Shown one piece after another: positions 1 to 11,785 of a stretch of DNA of 64,000 nt. Below the pieces are notes generated by a model. It did not search any database, was not told the origin of the DNA, and worked only from the letters and a program-made list of their open reading frames with translations. Within the stretch, counting starts at the first letter, position 1; the number at the start of each line of letters is the position of its first letter. This DNA comes from Adineta ricciae. Lineage: Eukaryota > Rotifera > Eurotatoria > Adinetida > Adinetidae. The stretch is from NCBI GenBank assembly GCA_905250025.1, contig CAJNOJ010000316.1, forward strand, positions 48,399 to 112,398, read 5' to 3'. Both the position numbers and the translations under genes were made by a program.

Positions 1-420
1 TTCAATCTGTTGAAGAGCGGTTAAAAGCAAATTTGTTGTCAACGGTGATCAATGAGAGCAGTTCGTTTTCTTTGAAATAACTATCGGAAGAGATTAGCAT
101 TGACCATGAGAAATAAAACACTTGAGAAAAAAGAAGTTTGTGAACTACTCTGCGGTCCTTGTATATGACAATTATCTAGTTGAAGTACATCTATTCCAGG
201 AGAATTCGATACTCTTTTCATCAGTAGCTATGTGCTTCATTTAGATTTCTTCGAAAGTGCCAAGAATATAACGAAATTGAAACTGTATAAATTCGCAGAG
301 AAATCCGACTATTTTCTCATGTTGATTGGTACAGTAGTCGACCAGTAAACTTTTACGCTTCGGTTCGCTGGTATAGAATTTCTAAGATAGTAATCTTTTG
401 CACATTCTGTATATCTTAGT
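1..420. other. Gene-poor left edge
   Basis: I recognise no coding region here. The stretch lies upstream of the decayed ABC transporter copy and may hold further eroded parts of it, but no translated segment resembles the intact gene. Confidence 0.4.
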
Positions 421-2096
421 TTACAGGTCTCTAATGATACGAATATGCCAATGGTTGATTTGAAACATATGATTAACTATTATGGGATGCTTGACATTGT
501 AGTTGCCGCTGTCTTGGATCGTTTTGCACTCTTTTGGCATATTCTGCGACGGTAAGTTACGTGGTTTGGCCTGTGTAATGTAAGAGCGTTGAACAATCGA
601 TTGATTACCGATCTTGGTAGGCTGGCATTTTTCTGAACATTGGGCCACATTCCATTTCTTCGTATAGATCGAGGTAAGGATGGTATGAAGTAGGTGAAGT
701 CGATTTGTTGCGTTCAATAAGATATCTTACCTGTTTTCTTTTCCATTGGACAAGCTCCTGATATTCTCTTCACCTTATTATGGGTACTCAGTACGCTGGC
801 ATACGCATTTAGTCGAGATTACAAATTAACATTGGCATTTTTATCGATAACTCCATTGGTCGTCCCTACGTTTAATCTGGCAGTCGAAGTAAAACGGCCG
901 ATTTGGAAAAGGTATGAAGGATTTAATCATTGATCGCTGTTTTTTCTTCAGTTAGTGGTTAAATTCACAAATAAAGCAGTAAAGACGTTTGCGTGTGCAG
1001 CATCTGCCATTCAAGAAGCTTTACATCATATCCAAATGGTCACGGCGTTTTATGGTCAGCAGAAAGAAGTATTTACAGAGTTTGATTGATCGAATTTGTC
1101 TGTAGATGGAACGATTTAAGATTCGCTAAGAATTTGGTGAACGCCAAAATAATCTGGAGTTCAAAAAAGTATTTATGCTGGAATATGTCACAGCTTATCT
1201 AATGTGTTCAATTACTCTGCGATTGCATTAACAATATGGTAACATTTTCCATCGGTATGGCCTGCATGAAATTCAACAAGAATGTTTAAATTCGTCGTCT
1301 GAACCTGTTCTTACAGTAACTAAACGACGGTGAACTCGAGTATGTTTGGATTTATTTCGTTTGTTATAAGATTGTTTTAGTTTGCATGGTATGAATGATC
1401 GCATAGAAAGAAATATAAAGTTGTTTTGAGATGATTGGTTCTAGAATGCAGCAAATACTGCATCTCAATTCAGACCGAATTGACATAATAGAACGAGTTA
1501 GTCGTCCACTTTTACTTATCCTGATCGTCAGGATAGTCTGGTGTGTAATTATTCGCCATTAAAGGCCAGCTAATTTCTAGTTTGGTTTTAGATTTTGAAT
1601 AACTGGTCATATAAGATTTCATCAGGCAAAACAGTTTGCATTTGTTGGATCACCAGCCTCTCGAAGTGCGCTCTCGTTTGATTGTGCATCATTGTGATAC
1701 TTTCGCTCGTAGAAATGTAAAATGCTGTCGGGTACTGAATTGAACGGTAAACAACAACAACAACAACAACAACGAAATAAGTTTCTCTCAGGTCCTGTAG
1801 TGCATGTAATCCTGATCTTCTCGGCGAAGCCACATCTGCCCTGAACAACAAAAGTGAACGAACTGTGCAAGAAGCGTTCAATCAAGTGCGAGCTGGTCAA
1901 ACATGTGTGGCTACCGCATGCCGTTTATCGACAGTACAAAAAAACCCTGAAACACTCGCTTTTGTCGATCGTGGCAAAGTGACTGAAGAAATTATATTTC
2001 CGAGGTACACATACTGAATTGTTAGAGAAAGGAGGGATGTATGCTACATCAGACTTGACCCAAAAACAATTTGATAAATATCACCGATCAAAATGA
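421..2096 (+). pseudogene. Decayed ABCB/MDR transporter copy
   Basis: This is an eroded paralogue of the intact ABCB gene at 2628-7666. Recognisable pieces occur in the right order. Around 450-540 there is a counterpart of the first-half membrane segment (DLKHMINYYGML against [10 protein letters not shown]). At 760-900 lies a helix region ending in YKLTLAFLSITPLVVP, and at 960-1065 a VVKFTNKAVKTFACAASAIQ segment. At 1515-1545 FTYPDRQDS matches the start of NBD1 (FTYPARQDA in the intact gene). At 1815-2090 the end of NBD2 survives (EATSALNNKSERTVQEAF, then THTELLEKGG). Frameshifts and stops separate the pieces, and most of both nucleotide-binding domains is missing. An intron at about 912-951 sits at the same codon position as in the intact gene, so the copy arose from DNA and not by retroposition. 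A (CAA)n run lies at about 1748-1775. It cannot encode a working transporter. Confidence 0.8.
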
Positions 2097-2627
2097 GTTG
2101 CGGAACTTTAGCTGTACTGCAAATTCTCAATTTTTTGTTTATATTAGACGGTAATAAATACTTCACCTTCACTGCATGCGATATAAAATTGGTAAAATGC
2201 TGAGTCATCAGTACAATGTTTAAAGAAGGCAATGATTGTTGCATCAGATCGGTTTTTATTGGTTCAAAATATTTATTTGAAAGTGAAATTGGTTCACCAT
2301 TTTCATCGTCTATTAATAGACATGTGTCATTCTTTTTTTTTCTTTTCTATCAAGCATATTGGTGTTTACACACTGTGTTTTTCAAAACAACATGTTTTCA
2401 AGAACTTTATGCTGTTCTATGCAGTAGAAAATGGTATGAACATCAGCGTGTCGAACGTACCCTATCGTACTTCTCGCACGGCGTTGTATTGTTGTGACAT
2501 AATGCGCGTGTTGCGGACAAAAATCGAAAAAGAAGAAGAATAATTACACCAACTGCAGCTATTTAAAAGCAAACAGTGTTCTTGCGTTGCTTAACTTCAT
2601 TTACAAAAACATCTTTTGACGAAAAGT
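2097..2627. other. Spacer and probable promoter of the ABCB gene
   Basis: Open frames here lack recognisable similarity and contain T-rich runs. The 3' part is the likely promoter and 5' leader of the transporter starting at 2628. Confidence 0.35.
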
Positions 2628-5600
2628 ATGTCGAAATCAAATGGCAAAGTCACTCCAATGGACGATGATACAGTTAATCAACTTGGTAAAGAGATAATGG
2701 CAAATATCAATGATAAAGAGACCATCGATAGTGTGAAGACAACAGAAGGCAAGTCGAAAAAAAACTTCTTTCAGCGGTGTTTCAAAAGAAAAGAGAAAAA
2801 GCCTGTGGAAGAAAAGAAACCCGAAGCTCGAAAATTGAAAACGTTTGAAATTGTAGGTACTTAACAAGAAAGAGATCTTTTAAACACATTATAACTATCT
2901 CTAGCATAAATTTGCTGATAAATGGGACATCTTATTAATGATCTTGGGCAGCATCGTTGGTAAATAACATCGATTATCTTCTCTTCGTACGAATTAAGTT
3001 TTTAATTGTATTTTTAGCACTTGCGACTGGAGCAGCGATGCCAATTATGATGTGGTTGTTTCAAAGTGTAATGAATGGTCTAGTCACCATCGGCAGAGGC
3101 AATTCGACATCCGGCAGTGGCTGGTATGGAAACCATTGAATACGTAGAGCAGAACTGAATTGGTTTTCTGTTCATTTAGTTACCAAGATCCAGCGTCAAC
3201 TGGGGATCCATTCACAACAATCGAGGGTATAATAAAATGGTACGCGACTCTTGGAGCATCTAGCATCGTTGCTCATTGGATTGCATATGCACTCTGGGTG
3301 AGAGATATTTTATTCAAGTTGAAATAGACAAGTAATATTATGATTCGATGCAATTATAGATGATTGCATCCGAAAGACAGTTACGACGAATCCGGTATGC
3401 ACTTTTCGAGAGTATAATGTGTCAGGAAATTGGCTGGTTTGATTGTCGAAATGCAGGTTTGTGACTTCGATGTTGTTTGTTCTCGAATGGAGATTTTTGA
3501 CTGCTTCTCGTGTCAATTAAAGGTGAACTGTCTAGTCGTCTTGTCGACGATTTAGAAAACATTCGCGAGGGTACTGGCTTTCGTGTTGCTGACTTCATCT
3601 GTCTTGTCTCTCGAATTATTGCCACATTGATATTTTCGTTCTATACTGGTTGGAAGTTGACTCTTGTTTTCCTCTCCATATCCCCACTCATCGTTCTTTC
3701 AATCAATGTTCTCATTCGCGTAAGTACACGTCAATGAACTAATCATAATTGAAAATAAATATGGATCATTGTTCTTTAGATTATGGTTAAGTATACCATC
3801 TTAGAACTCAAAGCTTATAGTTCGGCAAATGCCATTGCCCAAGAAGTTTTAGGTGCTATTCGAACAGTAACAGCATTTAGTGGACAACCGAGAGAATTAC
3901 AAAGGTAAGTTGAGGTTCTACGTAAAGGAAACAAAATCCATTTTCTATTTTCTCGACAGATACGAAAGCAATTTAACGCAAGGCAGACGCGTTGGTATTC
4001 AAAAAGGCTTCTTGTTAGGTTTAGCACAAGCGTTGGTTAATGTTGTACTCTATGGTGGTATTGCTATTATCTTTTGGTATGGACCATATCTGATCCGAAC
4101 TGAATGTAACAATTATTCTGCTGGTCATTGGATGGTGGTACGTATTTACGGATGGGTATGAACGATTAGAAAAGTTCGTTTATTTAAGGTCTTCATTTCA
4201 TGTCTAACGACGACATTTTCTTTATCAAGTTTGATTCCGAACTTACAATCGTTTGCAGAAGCGTCAGGCTCGGGCGCTTATGTATTTGATGTCATTCAGC
4301 GGAAATCCAAAATCAATATATTTAGTACCGATGGAGAACAACCGGCGACGTTTACAGGTGATATTGAATTTAAAGATGTACAATTTACGTATCCAGCTCG
4401 ACAAGACGCGCCGGTAAGGAAATGTTGCGATGAATTTCTTTGTTTAAATATTGCTAATAGGTTCTCAATGGTTTAACAATGAAAATTCCCGCAGGAAAAA
4501 CAGTAGCACTTTGTGGTTCCTCTGGCTGTGGTAAAAGTACGTCAATACAATTGATTCAACGGTTTTACGATCCCGATCAAGGCACAGTATTACTCGATGG
4601 TCGAGATTTGCGTTCACTTAATCTGAGATGGTTACGATCGAATATCGGTATTGTTTCTCAAGAACCTGTCCTATTCTTTGGTACCATCGAAGATAATATT
4701 CGCTTTGGTAAGCCGGATGCCACAGACGAGGAAGTTATCGCTGCAGCAAGAATGGCAAATGCACACGAGTTTATCATGAAGTTACCACAAGTAAATCTTG
4801 ACGCATATGTTTAAAACAGAACATGTGTTCGTGTTTTATCGTTTTAGAATTACAAGACTTCTTCCGGTGATAAGCTAAGCGGTGGACAAAAACAACGAGG
4901 TTAGTGGACGATTATCGATGGCACCTGTTCAGACAATTGTTTATTTCATTTAGTTGCTATTGCTCGAGCACTGATTTCAAATCCAAAATTATTATTACTT
5001 GACGAAGCTACATCTGCGCTCGGTAATCGATCGCACATAAAATTAATAACAAAAATTATCTATTATTTTAGATAATACAAGTGAAAAAGTTGTTCAAGAT
5101 GCGTTGGATAAAGCCAAAGAAGGTCGAACGACCATTATTATTGCCCATCGTTTGAGTACAATCAAAAATGCAGATATTATCGTTGGTTTAGATCGCGGCC
5201 ATGTTGTGGAATATGGCACACACAATGAATTGATGCAGCATAAAGGACTCTATTACGAGCTAGTCATTGCACAAAGTGAAAAAGAGCAGGAAAAAGTTGA
5301 CAATGAAATTGAAGATGATTTTGAAGAAGAACTGACACGTGCCGCAAGCAAATCAGCTAAGGAAAAACCTCACAGTGCTATTCGTCGAGCGTCCATTACT
5401 CTGAGACGTTCATCAATTATTTCAGCGAAATCTGGCATATCAGAAGCTGGTAGTGAACTTGGCGATCATTTCGAAACAGATCAGAACGACGAGAAACGGT
5501 CCCGATTTCGTATGCCAACAATATTGAAAGTCTTACGATTGAACGCTCCCGAATGGTTCTATCTTGTATTAGGTGGAATAGCTTCACTTGTTTATGGTGG

Positions 5601-7666
5601 TATAACACCGGTTTGTGAATATCGAATAATATGATTTTCTAAACATAAGCCGTTACTTTTCCAGGCATTTTCATTGATCTTTTCCGAAGTATTCGGTGCT
5701 TTGGCCGAGACTGATCCACAGAAACAAGAAGACCAAATTCGAGTATATACTTATGTACTCTTCTTAGTTGGTGTCGCCGGTGCTATAAGTCAATTCGTAT
5801 CGTCAGTTACATTGGGCAAAGCAGGAGAGGAATTAACCATGCGAATGAGAATTATTTCGTTCAAAAGTATGCTCCGACAAGAAATCGGATGGTTCGATTT
5901 GGATGAAAATAACTTGGGTGCATTAGTAACACGGTTGTCATCGGATGCGGCAGCATTGAAAGGTTTTACTGGGCCAACATTTGGTGCTATTCTCAATTCA
6001 GTTGGAGCTCTCATTACGGCTCTTGTCATTAGTTTCATTGCTGGATGGAAATTGACGTTGGTTATTCTCTGTTTTACACCGCTGATGATTTTTACAGGTA
6101 TCATTCAAGGACAACAATTTTCTAAAGCATCCGGAAATAAAAAATCCGCCACATCAAGCGCTGAAGATGGTGGAAAAGTAAGTGCATTTGCTCGAGTAAG
6201 ATCTTCACCTTGCCGAACATGACTTTCTCATTTAGCAAGCGACGCAGGCTATTGAAAATATTCGAACAGTTGTATCACTCCATCAAGAAGATAGATTTAT
6301 AAGTCTGTATAGACAAGCGTTCGATCGCGATTTTAAGTATGAGTTCTCACAATTTGTTCGTTTTGCTCAGTGATAGTTTTCACTTTTAGAAGTCGTATGC
6401 TCAGTCTTCACTACATTGCTTTTGCAAATGCTCTAGCAAATTCGTTGATGTATTTCAGTAAGAATCATTTGATTTCGGTTCGTCGGATTGACTTAATTTC
6501 TCTAGTCCACGCCACATCGTTTGGTTATGGTATTACACTCGTTAAAAGCAAAGAAATGGAATTCGCCAATGTATTTCGAGTATTTAGCGTTGTAACTTTC
6601 GCAGCAATGTCGATCGGACGTAGTGCATCGCTCGTGCCAAATTATTCGAAGGGTAAAGCAAGTGCCATACGTATTTTTGAATTGCAAAAACGTGAGTCAA
6701 AAATTGATCCTGATGATCCATCGGGAATAAAACTAGTAAGATTATTCATGACTGTTTGCTTCATCAATTGACCTTTTGCTTTCGGCTTTTCAGTCAGCTG
6801 TGACTGGAAATATTGAATTTCGTGACGTGCGATTCCGATATCCTGCTCGCCCTAAACTTCGTATCTTACGTCACTTTAATCTACTTTGCAATTCCAGTGA
6901 AACAACTGCGCTCGTAGGTCCATCCGGCAGTGGCAAATCGACGTCTGTTGCATTGATTCAGCGGTTTTATGATCCGCTCACTGGAGCAGTTCTTCTCGAC
7001 GGACACGATGTCAGAACTTTAAATATACAATGGTTACGTTCTCTACTGGGCTTGGTTCAACAGGAACCTGTTCTTTTCAATCTTTCCATTCGAGATAATA
7101 TTGCATATGGCGATAATAATCGAGAAGTAACACAAGAAGATATTGAACTAGCAGCAAAAAAGGCTAATATTCATGATTTGATTTCCACGTTACCCGAGGT
7201 TTGTTGCATGCCTGCATCGATGATTTTCTCACATACCGGTCATGCTTTTTAGGGATATAGTACATCATGTGGTGCAAAAGGTGGGCAATTGTCCGGTGGA
7301 CAAAAACAACGAAGTAAATTTCTTTCACGTCCTACAGCGCATGTCATTCTGATATTCTCTCTAGTCGCCATCGCTCGAGCGCTCATTCGGAATCCAAAAA
7401 TTCTTCTTCTCGATGAAGCTACATCTGCCCTGGATAACAAGAGTGAACGAGTTGTGCAAGAAGCGTTGGACCAAGCGCGAGCTGGTCGAACATGTGTGAC
7501 CATCGCACATCGTTTATCAACAATACGAAATTCAGATCGAATTTGTGTAGTCGATCGTGGAGAAATCAAAGAAAGTGGTCGACACGATCAGTTACTTCAA
7601 GAGCGTGGTATTTATTATAAATTAAACATGGCTCAAGAACGTCCAGACAACTCGCAAGACAAATGA
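2628..7666 (+). CDS. ABCB-type multidrug transporter (P-glycoprotein-like)
   Basis: This is a full-length, two-half ABC exporter of the ABCB/MDR family, expected to move amphipathic compounds or lipids across a membrane using ATP. About 20 exons (first 2628-2852, last 7365-7666) join in frame across short introns to give roughly 1,290 residues. In order: a Lys-rich cytosolic N-terminus, TMD1, NBD1, a charged linker, TMD2 and NBD2. NBD1 has Walker [10 protein letters not shown], signature LSGGQKQR, Walker [12 protein letters not shown] and H-loop [11 protein letters not shown]2 has [28 protein letters not shown] and TIAHRLST, so both ATP sites look intact. The first ATG in frame is at 2628. 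Two polyadenylation signals follow (7734 and about 7753). A broken paralogue lies just upstream, so this is a tandem duplication locus. The substrate cannot be read from the sequence. Confidence 0.95.
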
Positions 7667-8331
7667 ATCGTTTTTTTTCGACTGTGATGTATTTATTTAC
7701 TTGTTAAGTTTTTTTTTTATAGTCTTTTAGGAAAATAAAATTCTTTATCCCTGAATAAATCTAAATATCTGTCAAGAGATTGCTATTTTAATGGTGTTGT
7801 TATTGCATATACATCGGACATTCCGAAGATGATGAAAGCGATTTGTTTACATAAATCTGGTTTAGACTGTCGTTATAAGAGGAATGCTTCTGTAATAGCA
7901 GATTTGTAAGATGATGATTTTTTGACTGCGCAGACAAGCATAAAGATCAGAACTATTTTTCTTCAATATTTTTTATTACACAATCAAAAAATGTGCATAG
8001 ACAATAGGCAAACGACAAAACGCATTTCGGTTTCTTTTTTTTCTCTCAGTTTTCATCAAATGTAAAGTAATATGAAGAAAAGAAAAAAACTGATTAATGT
8101 GTACGTTGTGTAAAGAATCAAAGAAGCAACAACAACGAAACAGAAGTAGTAGAAGAAGAGAAAAAGTAGCCGATTAGAATACACACACACAGAAGAAAAC
8201 AAAAAGAAACATGTATATATTGTTTGTCTTTCTTGTCTAATAGTAAACACATCGAAGAGATACGAACACAGACTTGGAAACAAAAGGAAAATCCATCTGT
8301 TTTATTTCTTCGAGTTGAAGTCAAATTGAAC
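7667..8331. other. Convergent 3' region of ABCB and SRSF10-like genes
   Basis: Holds the 3' untranslated regions of two converging genes. AATAAA at 7734 serves the plus-strand transporter, and TTTATT at about 8301 (AATAAA on the minus strand) serves the splicing factor. A short CA run is at about 8180. Open frames here are low-complexity. Confidence 0.6.
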
Positions 8332-9853
8332 TCAGTTATCTGCAGGCGATCGTGATCGACTTAGACGGCGAGCACCACCACCACCACCAGCACTGCTGCT
8401 TCCTGCACCATTGCGTTTACCATAATTGGGTGAATTGGATTTCGATCGAGAACGGCTGTTACCTTCCCTAAAAGGAAAAATACAAACAAATCATTAATCG
8501 TCTCAGAGATCTTAGTGGAATAGTCCTATCGTCATCCCTCATTAGGTCGAGAGTAGCAACTATGTGTGATCATCACCGACGATTAACTTACCGTCGTCGT
8601 ACGGGAGAACGTGAGTACGGCGAACGTGATCGACTGTCGCCTCGGCGTCGATCTCTGCCAACTGGCGAACCACTGCGTTGACGACGATCACGGCTAAATG
8701 TATAGAAATGAAAATAAAATGTCAAGCGCGAGCTGTAATAAGAACTTACCTTCGAGATCGATCGCGCCGTTCATAATCACCACCCCGGCCACCATGACGC
8801 GCTTCTTTTTCTCGAGCTCTCATTTCCGATGGTGCTAGAAGAGGCAAAACAAGAGAATGGATGCATTCTTATTCCAACCATTGTTACTTACTTTTACGAT
8901 CGCCTCGTGCAAATTCAACTTCGAGTTCTCGTCCTAATAGTCGATAACGATCAAGTGCACGTCGAGCTTCCTCTAAAAGATCCAAGAACCAATGTCTTCT
9001 TTCACAAGAAACTTTTTCATTTTCACTTACCGGCATCACGACTTTCTTCGTATTCAACAAAGCCGAATCCCTTTGCATCTCGAGTGTAGTAATCTAATGG
9101 AAGCGTAATGTCAACAATACGACCATATCTTCCAAAGATTTTCTTCAGATCTTCGTAGCTAAATCAAATAAACATTTACTCATCACAAATCTTCAACGAG
9201 GTATTCACTGGCATGATGGACAACGAATTCTCCGTTCTACACAAACGAGAAGTATTCATAACGAAGGGAAAATATGAAGTCTCAACTCGAGCGTCTCTCA
9301 TCTCTAGCAAAAGCTATGGTGTGATGCATACGTCTACTGCTTGTATTTTGTTTTGAAAACTGCTGATGTGCTGTCTGGTACGTAATCGCCAGTTTGTGCG
9401 GAAATGGATCTCATTTATTGAACCTTGTCTGTTCTTTTGAATTTGTCTGGGAATTTAGTTAAAAAAGTCTTTCTGTTTTTTGGAATTTGCTTGATGGTTT
9501 AGTTAGGATTTTGAAGAGTATAGACGATTGCTTGTAGAGTCTTGCGTCAAAAGAATGGGACAATGTATGTATGTGTCTGTATGTGATTTTAGTTATTTGT
9601 TTGATCACGTTTGTAACACACCTTAGGAAAGAGAAAAGAAAATAAATGAGACAAATTACAGGAAAACATAAAGCCATGCGTTTTTCACTTCGACTGTTTT
9701 CTAGGGGGAATCGATGCCTTTTTACGTGTAGAAAACAAACACTACGTGGCAGAAACAAATGTATTTGAAAGAGCAAATAACATACCGAACTTTTTCCGAA
9801 AGGCCACGAACATAAAGTGAGGCGCTAAGATTTCGCGAGTGTCGACCGGACAT
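8332..9853 (-). CDS. SR splicing factor, SRSF10/SRSF12-like
   Basis: This is an RNA-binding regulator of pre-mRNA splicing with one N-terminal RRM and a C-terminal RS domain, expected in the nucleus. Six exons (9853-9786, 9158-9031, 8972-8892, 8834-8750, 8693-8592, 8466-8332) join in frame. The RRM begins LYVRGLSEKVR and contains FGRYGRIVDITLPLDYYTR and AKGFGFVEYEESRDA, the RNP motifs. It ends LLGRELEVEFARGDRK, which closely follows SRSF10/12 (GRYGPIVDVYVPLDFYTR; IQFAQGDRK). The tail is Arg/Ser-rich with RS and SRSRSP repeats and a short Gly run, typical targets of SR kinases. The first intron (about 630 bp) is unusually long for this region. The start is divergent to AROS, so the two genes may share a promoter. 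Confidence 0.92.
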
Positions 9854-10070
9854 ATCGTGTGAGTGTAATTTCTTCAAATGAATCAATAACTTCCAACGTA
9901 CGAGAGAAAAGAGAAAGAAATGTTGTATATTTAAGTTGACCTCTAAATGCATAGACGTGTAAGTTGCTTAATGCATTCCTATTGGCTGATTATTTTATGT
10001 ATAGTCGAGTTTGTCGCTTCATCATACTCAGTCGGACCGGGATTATTCTTTGAACGAAAAAAACAAAGAT
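9854..10070. promoter_or_regulatory. Short divergent promoter between SRSF10-like and AROS genes
   Basis: Only 217 bp separate the start codons of two divergently transcribed housekeeping genes. The interval must hold both 5' leaders and any promoter. A TATTTTATGTATAG stretch at about 9991-10004 could be a TATA-like element or a splice acceptor. No element was identified with certainty. Confidence 0.5.
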
Positions 10071-10430
10071 ATGTCGAAATCAATTGTCAAGAAAGCTTTA
10101 GAAATGCTCGATGAACACGATGACGGAATGAAATCGAAAAACAAATTAAATTCACTGAAGAAGAAAAAGAAAAGAAATATGACCATTGTCACTGAGCCGA
10201 CGAAATTTCAAGATCGAAAGCAATTGGCACGAACATGTTTAACATTGAAGAAGCTCTCCAAACCGGTTGTGACATCGGATCAAATTGAACAAATAAATAA
10301 TTATCGTTTCGGTGGTCCGTCGAAAAGAACTTTGAAAGAGAAAAAGAAAACCGAAGAAAAAGAAATTTTCACTGAAGAAGATTTTAAACGTTTTGAAAGA
10401 GAATACAATCCACCATTACAAAAATCGTGA
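10071..10430 (+). CDS. RPS19BP1: AROS / ribosomal protein S19-binding protein 1-like
   Basis: This is a small basic nucleolar-type protein of 119 residues in one exon. It starts MSKSIVKKALEML, matching the N-terminal helix of animal AROS (MSAALLRRGLELL), and ends with IFTEEDFKRFEREY, matching the conserved VFTEEDFQKFQQEY tail. A Lys-rich run lies at about residues 29-35. AROS binds RPS19, works in small-subunit ribosome biogenesis, and in vertebrates activates SIRT1. The ATG at 10071 is preferred because it matches the family start. The stop codon is followed directly by a pyrimidine tract ending in CAG, and stathmin begins 59 bp later with no polyadenylation signal between them, which suggests a shared transcript. 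Confidence 0.85.
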   Translation: MSKSIVKKALEMLDEHDDGMKSKNKLNSLKKKKKRNMTIVTEPTKFQDRKQLARTCLTLKKLSKPVVTSDQIEQINNYRFGGPSKRTLKEKKKTEEKEIFTEEDFKRFEREYNPPLQKS

Positions 10431-10445
10431 TTTTTCTCTTTTCAG
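10431..10445 (+). promoter_or_regulatory. Candidate trans-splice acceptor between AROS and stathmin
   Basis: TTTTTCTCTTTTCAG starts at the base after the AROS stop codon. It has the form of a strong 3' splice site, yet no donor in AROS would give a sensible protein. A second CAG acceptor-like site lies at about 10471. Such a site between closely spaced same-strand genes is what spliced-leader resolution of a two-gene transcript would need. This is an inference from the sequence alone. Confidence 0.45.
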
Positions 10446-10489
10446 ATCTGTTTCTTCCTTCTCCTACACAGTTCAATCGTATTACTATT

Positions 10490-11303
10490 ATGGAAAGTAA
10501 GTTTGCCATGGGATCTTTCATTCGAAAACTGCTGCCTTTTTGACCTTTCATAGCGCCAAAACGAACAGCAATAACTGCTGATTCCTCAGCATTAGCTGAA
10601 TCCGCCGGTGGTCTTGCCTTTGAAGTCAAACTCGGTGAATCGCCCCGTCACAGTGCAACTCAACCACCGTTACATTTTCTTTCGCCAAGTGCCAAAGGAA
10701 ATCAAACAGATTTAAGCGCACCATTAACACCGGAAAGTATAACTGAAAAGTTGAAACGTGCTGAAGAACGTCGATTAAGTTTGGAACAACTTCGTGCCAC
10801 ATTGCTTGCAGCTGAAAACAATCGACCCGGTGAGATCAGTAAGATCAAAGATCAACAAGCTGAAGGTAGTTATCAATCGCATTCATCGAAACAAACGATA
10901 ACATATTTTGTTTGTAGAATTTCGCAAACAAACCGAAGAAAAATTACAAAAAAAGCTCGAGTCAGCGAAAGAAAATCGCGAACGTGTCTTACAAGCGAAA
11001 GTCGAAAAAGCGAAAGCACCGATTGAGAAAGGTCTTGCCAGTGTTCAACAAAATTTAGCTAAACTCGAAGAAGAACGACAATCATTACAAGAGAAAATCA
11101 ATCAAAAATTGAACACAGCTGAAACAAGTACGTTCGCCTTTTTTTTTATCCCTACACATTTATTTCATTCTTCGTCCGACCTTGCAGATCGACAAGAACA
11201 ATTAGATCGTTTGATGGAAAAATTGAATGAACATGATAAAAAAATTGAAGCCATCAAAAGTCAAGCCAAATTGGAAGCAGTCTCAACAGAAGAAACACAA
11301 TAA
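10490..11303 (+). CDS. Stathmin-family microtubule regulator
   Basis: This is a tubulin-binding, mostly helical protein that sequesters tubulin dimers and promotes microtubule disassembly. Four exons (10490-10496, 10554-10865, 10918-11127, 11188-11303) join in frame. The first exon holds only seven coding bases, ATGGAAA. The N-terminal segment contains GGLAFEVKL, the counterpart of the stathmin SGQAFELIL motif, then a Ser/Pro-rich stretch with SPR, LSPS and LTPES, possible proline-directed phosphorylation sites as in stathmin. A long helix follows with KLKRAEERRLSLEQLRA and ESAKENRERVLQAKVEKAKA, matching the stathmin repeats ([35 protein letters not shown]). The protein is about 214 residues, longer than stathmin-1. 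An AATAAA lies at 11426. It is probably co-transcribed with AROS. Confidence 0.9.
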
Positions 11304-11785
11304 TTCGGACTTGATTTTATTTTCTTTCATCTACGCTTGTGACTTTTGTCCTCGGCGAAATATTTCTCAACTCAGATATTCTTCTTTCATCTTCATGTCG
11401 GATACTTCTTATTTTTCTTTTGTATAATAAAAACGGACGTTTCTTATTAATCATGACATTTCATTCGTGCTTTAATTAGAAGCAGCAATCGTCCGCATTG
11501 GCCCACTTTAGCTGATTACATAGACTTGTACGTTTCAGAAGAAAGGATATAAATCGATTATAATTATCATAGATCATCGAAACGTACTTTTCGGAGCATT
11601 GCTTCACTTTTAAGATAAATTTGTTAAAAGTTTAGATACAGACGAGGCTACAATGTGTGTTCTCTATTGCATTAAATACAGTCATATAAAAAAAAAGTTT
11701 CCTTTGGAAGACACACAATTCAGACAAAGAAAAATAAATAAATCTGAGACCACATTCATTCATAAATAACTGCTTGAGTATTTGT
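11304..11785. other. Convergent 3' region, stathmin and Rabin8-like genes
   Basis: A stretch between two gene ends. The AATAAA at 11426 fits stathmin; nothing else was recognised. Confidence 0.5.
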
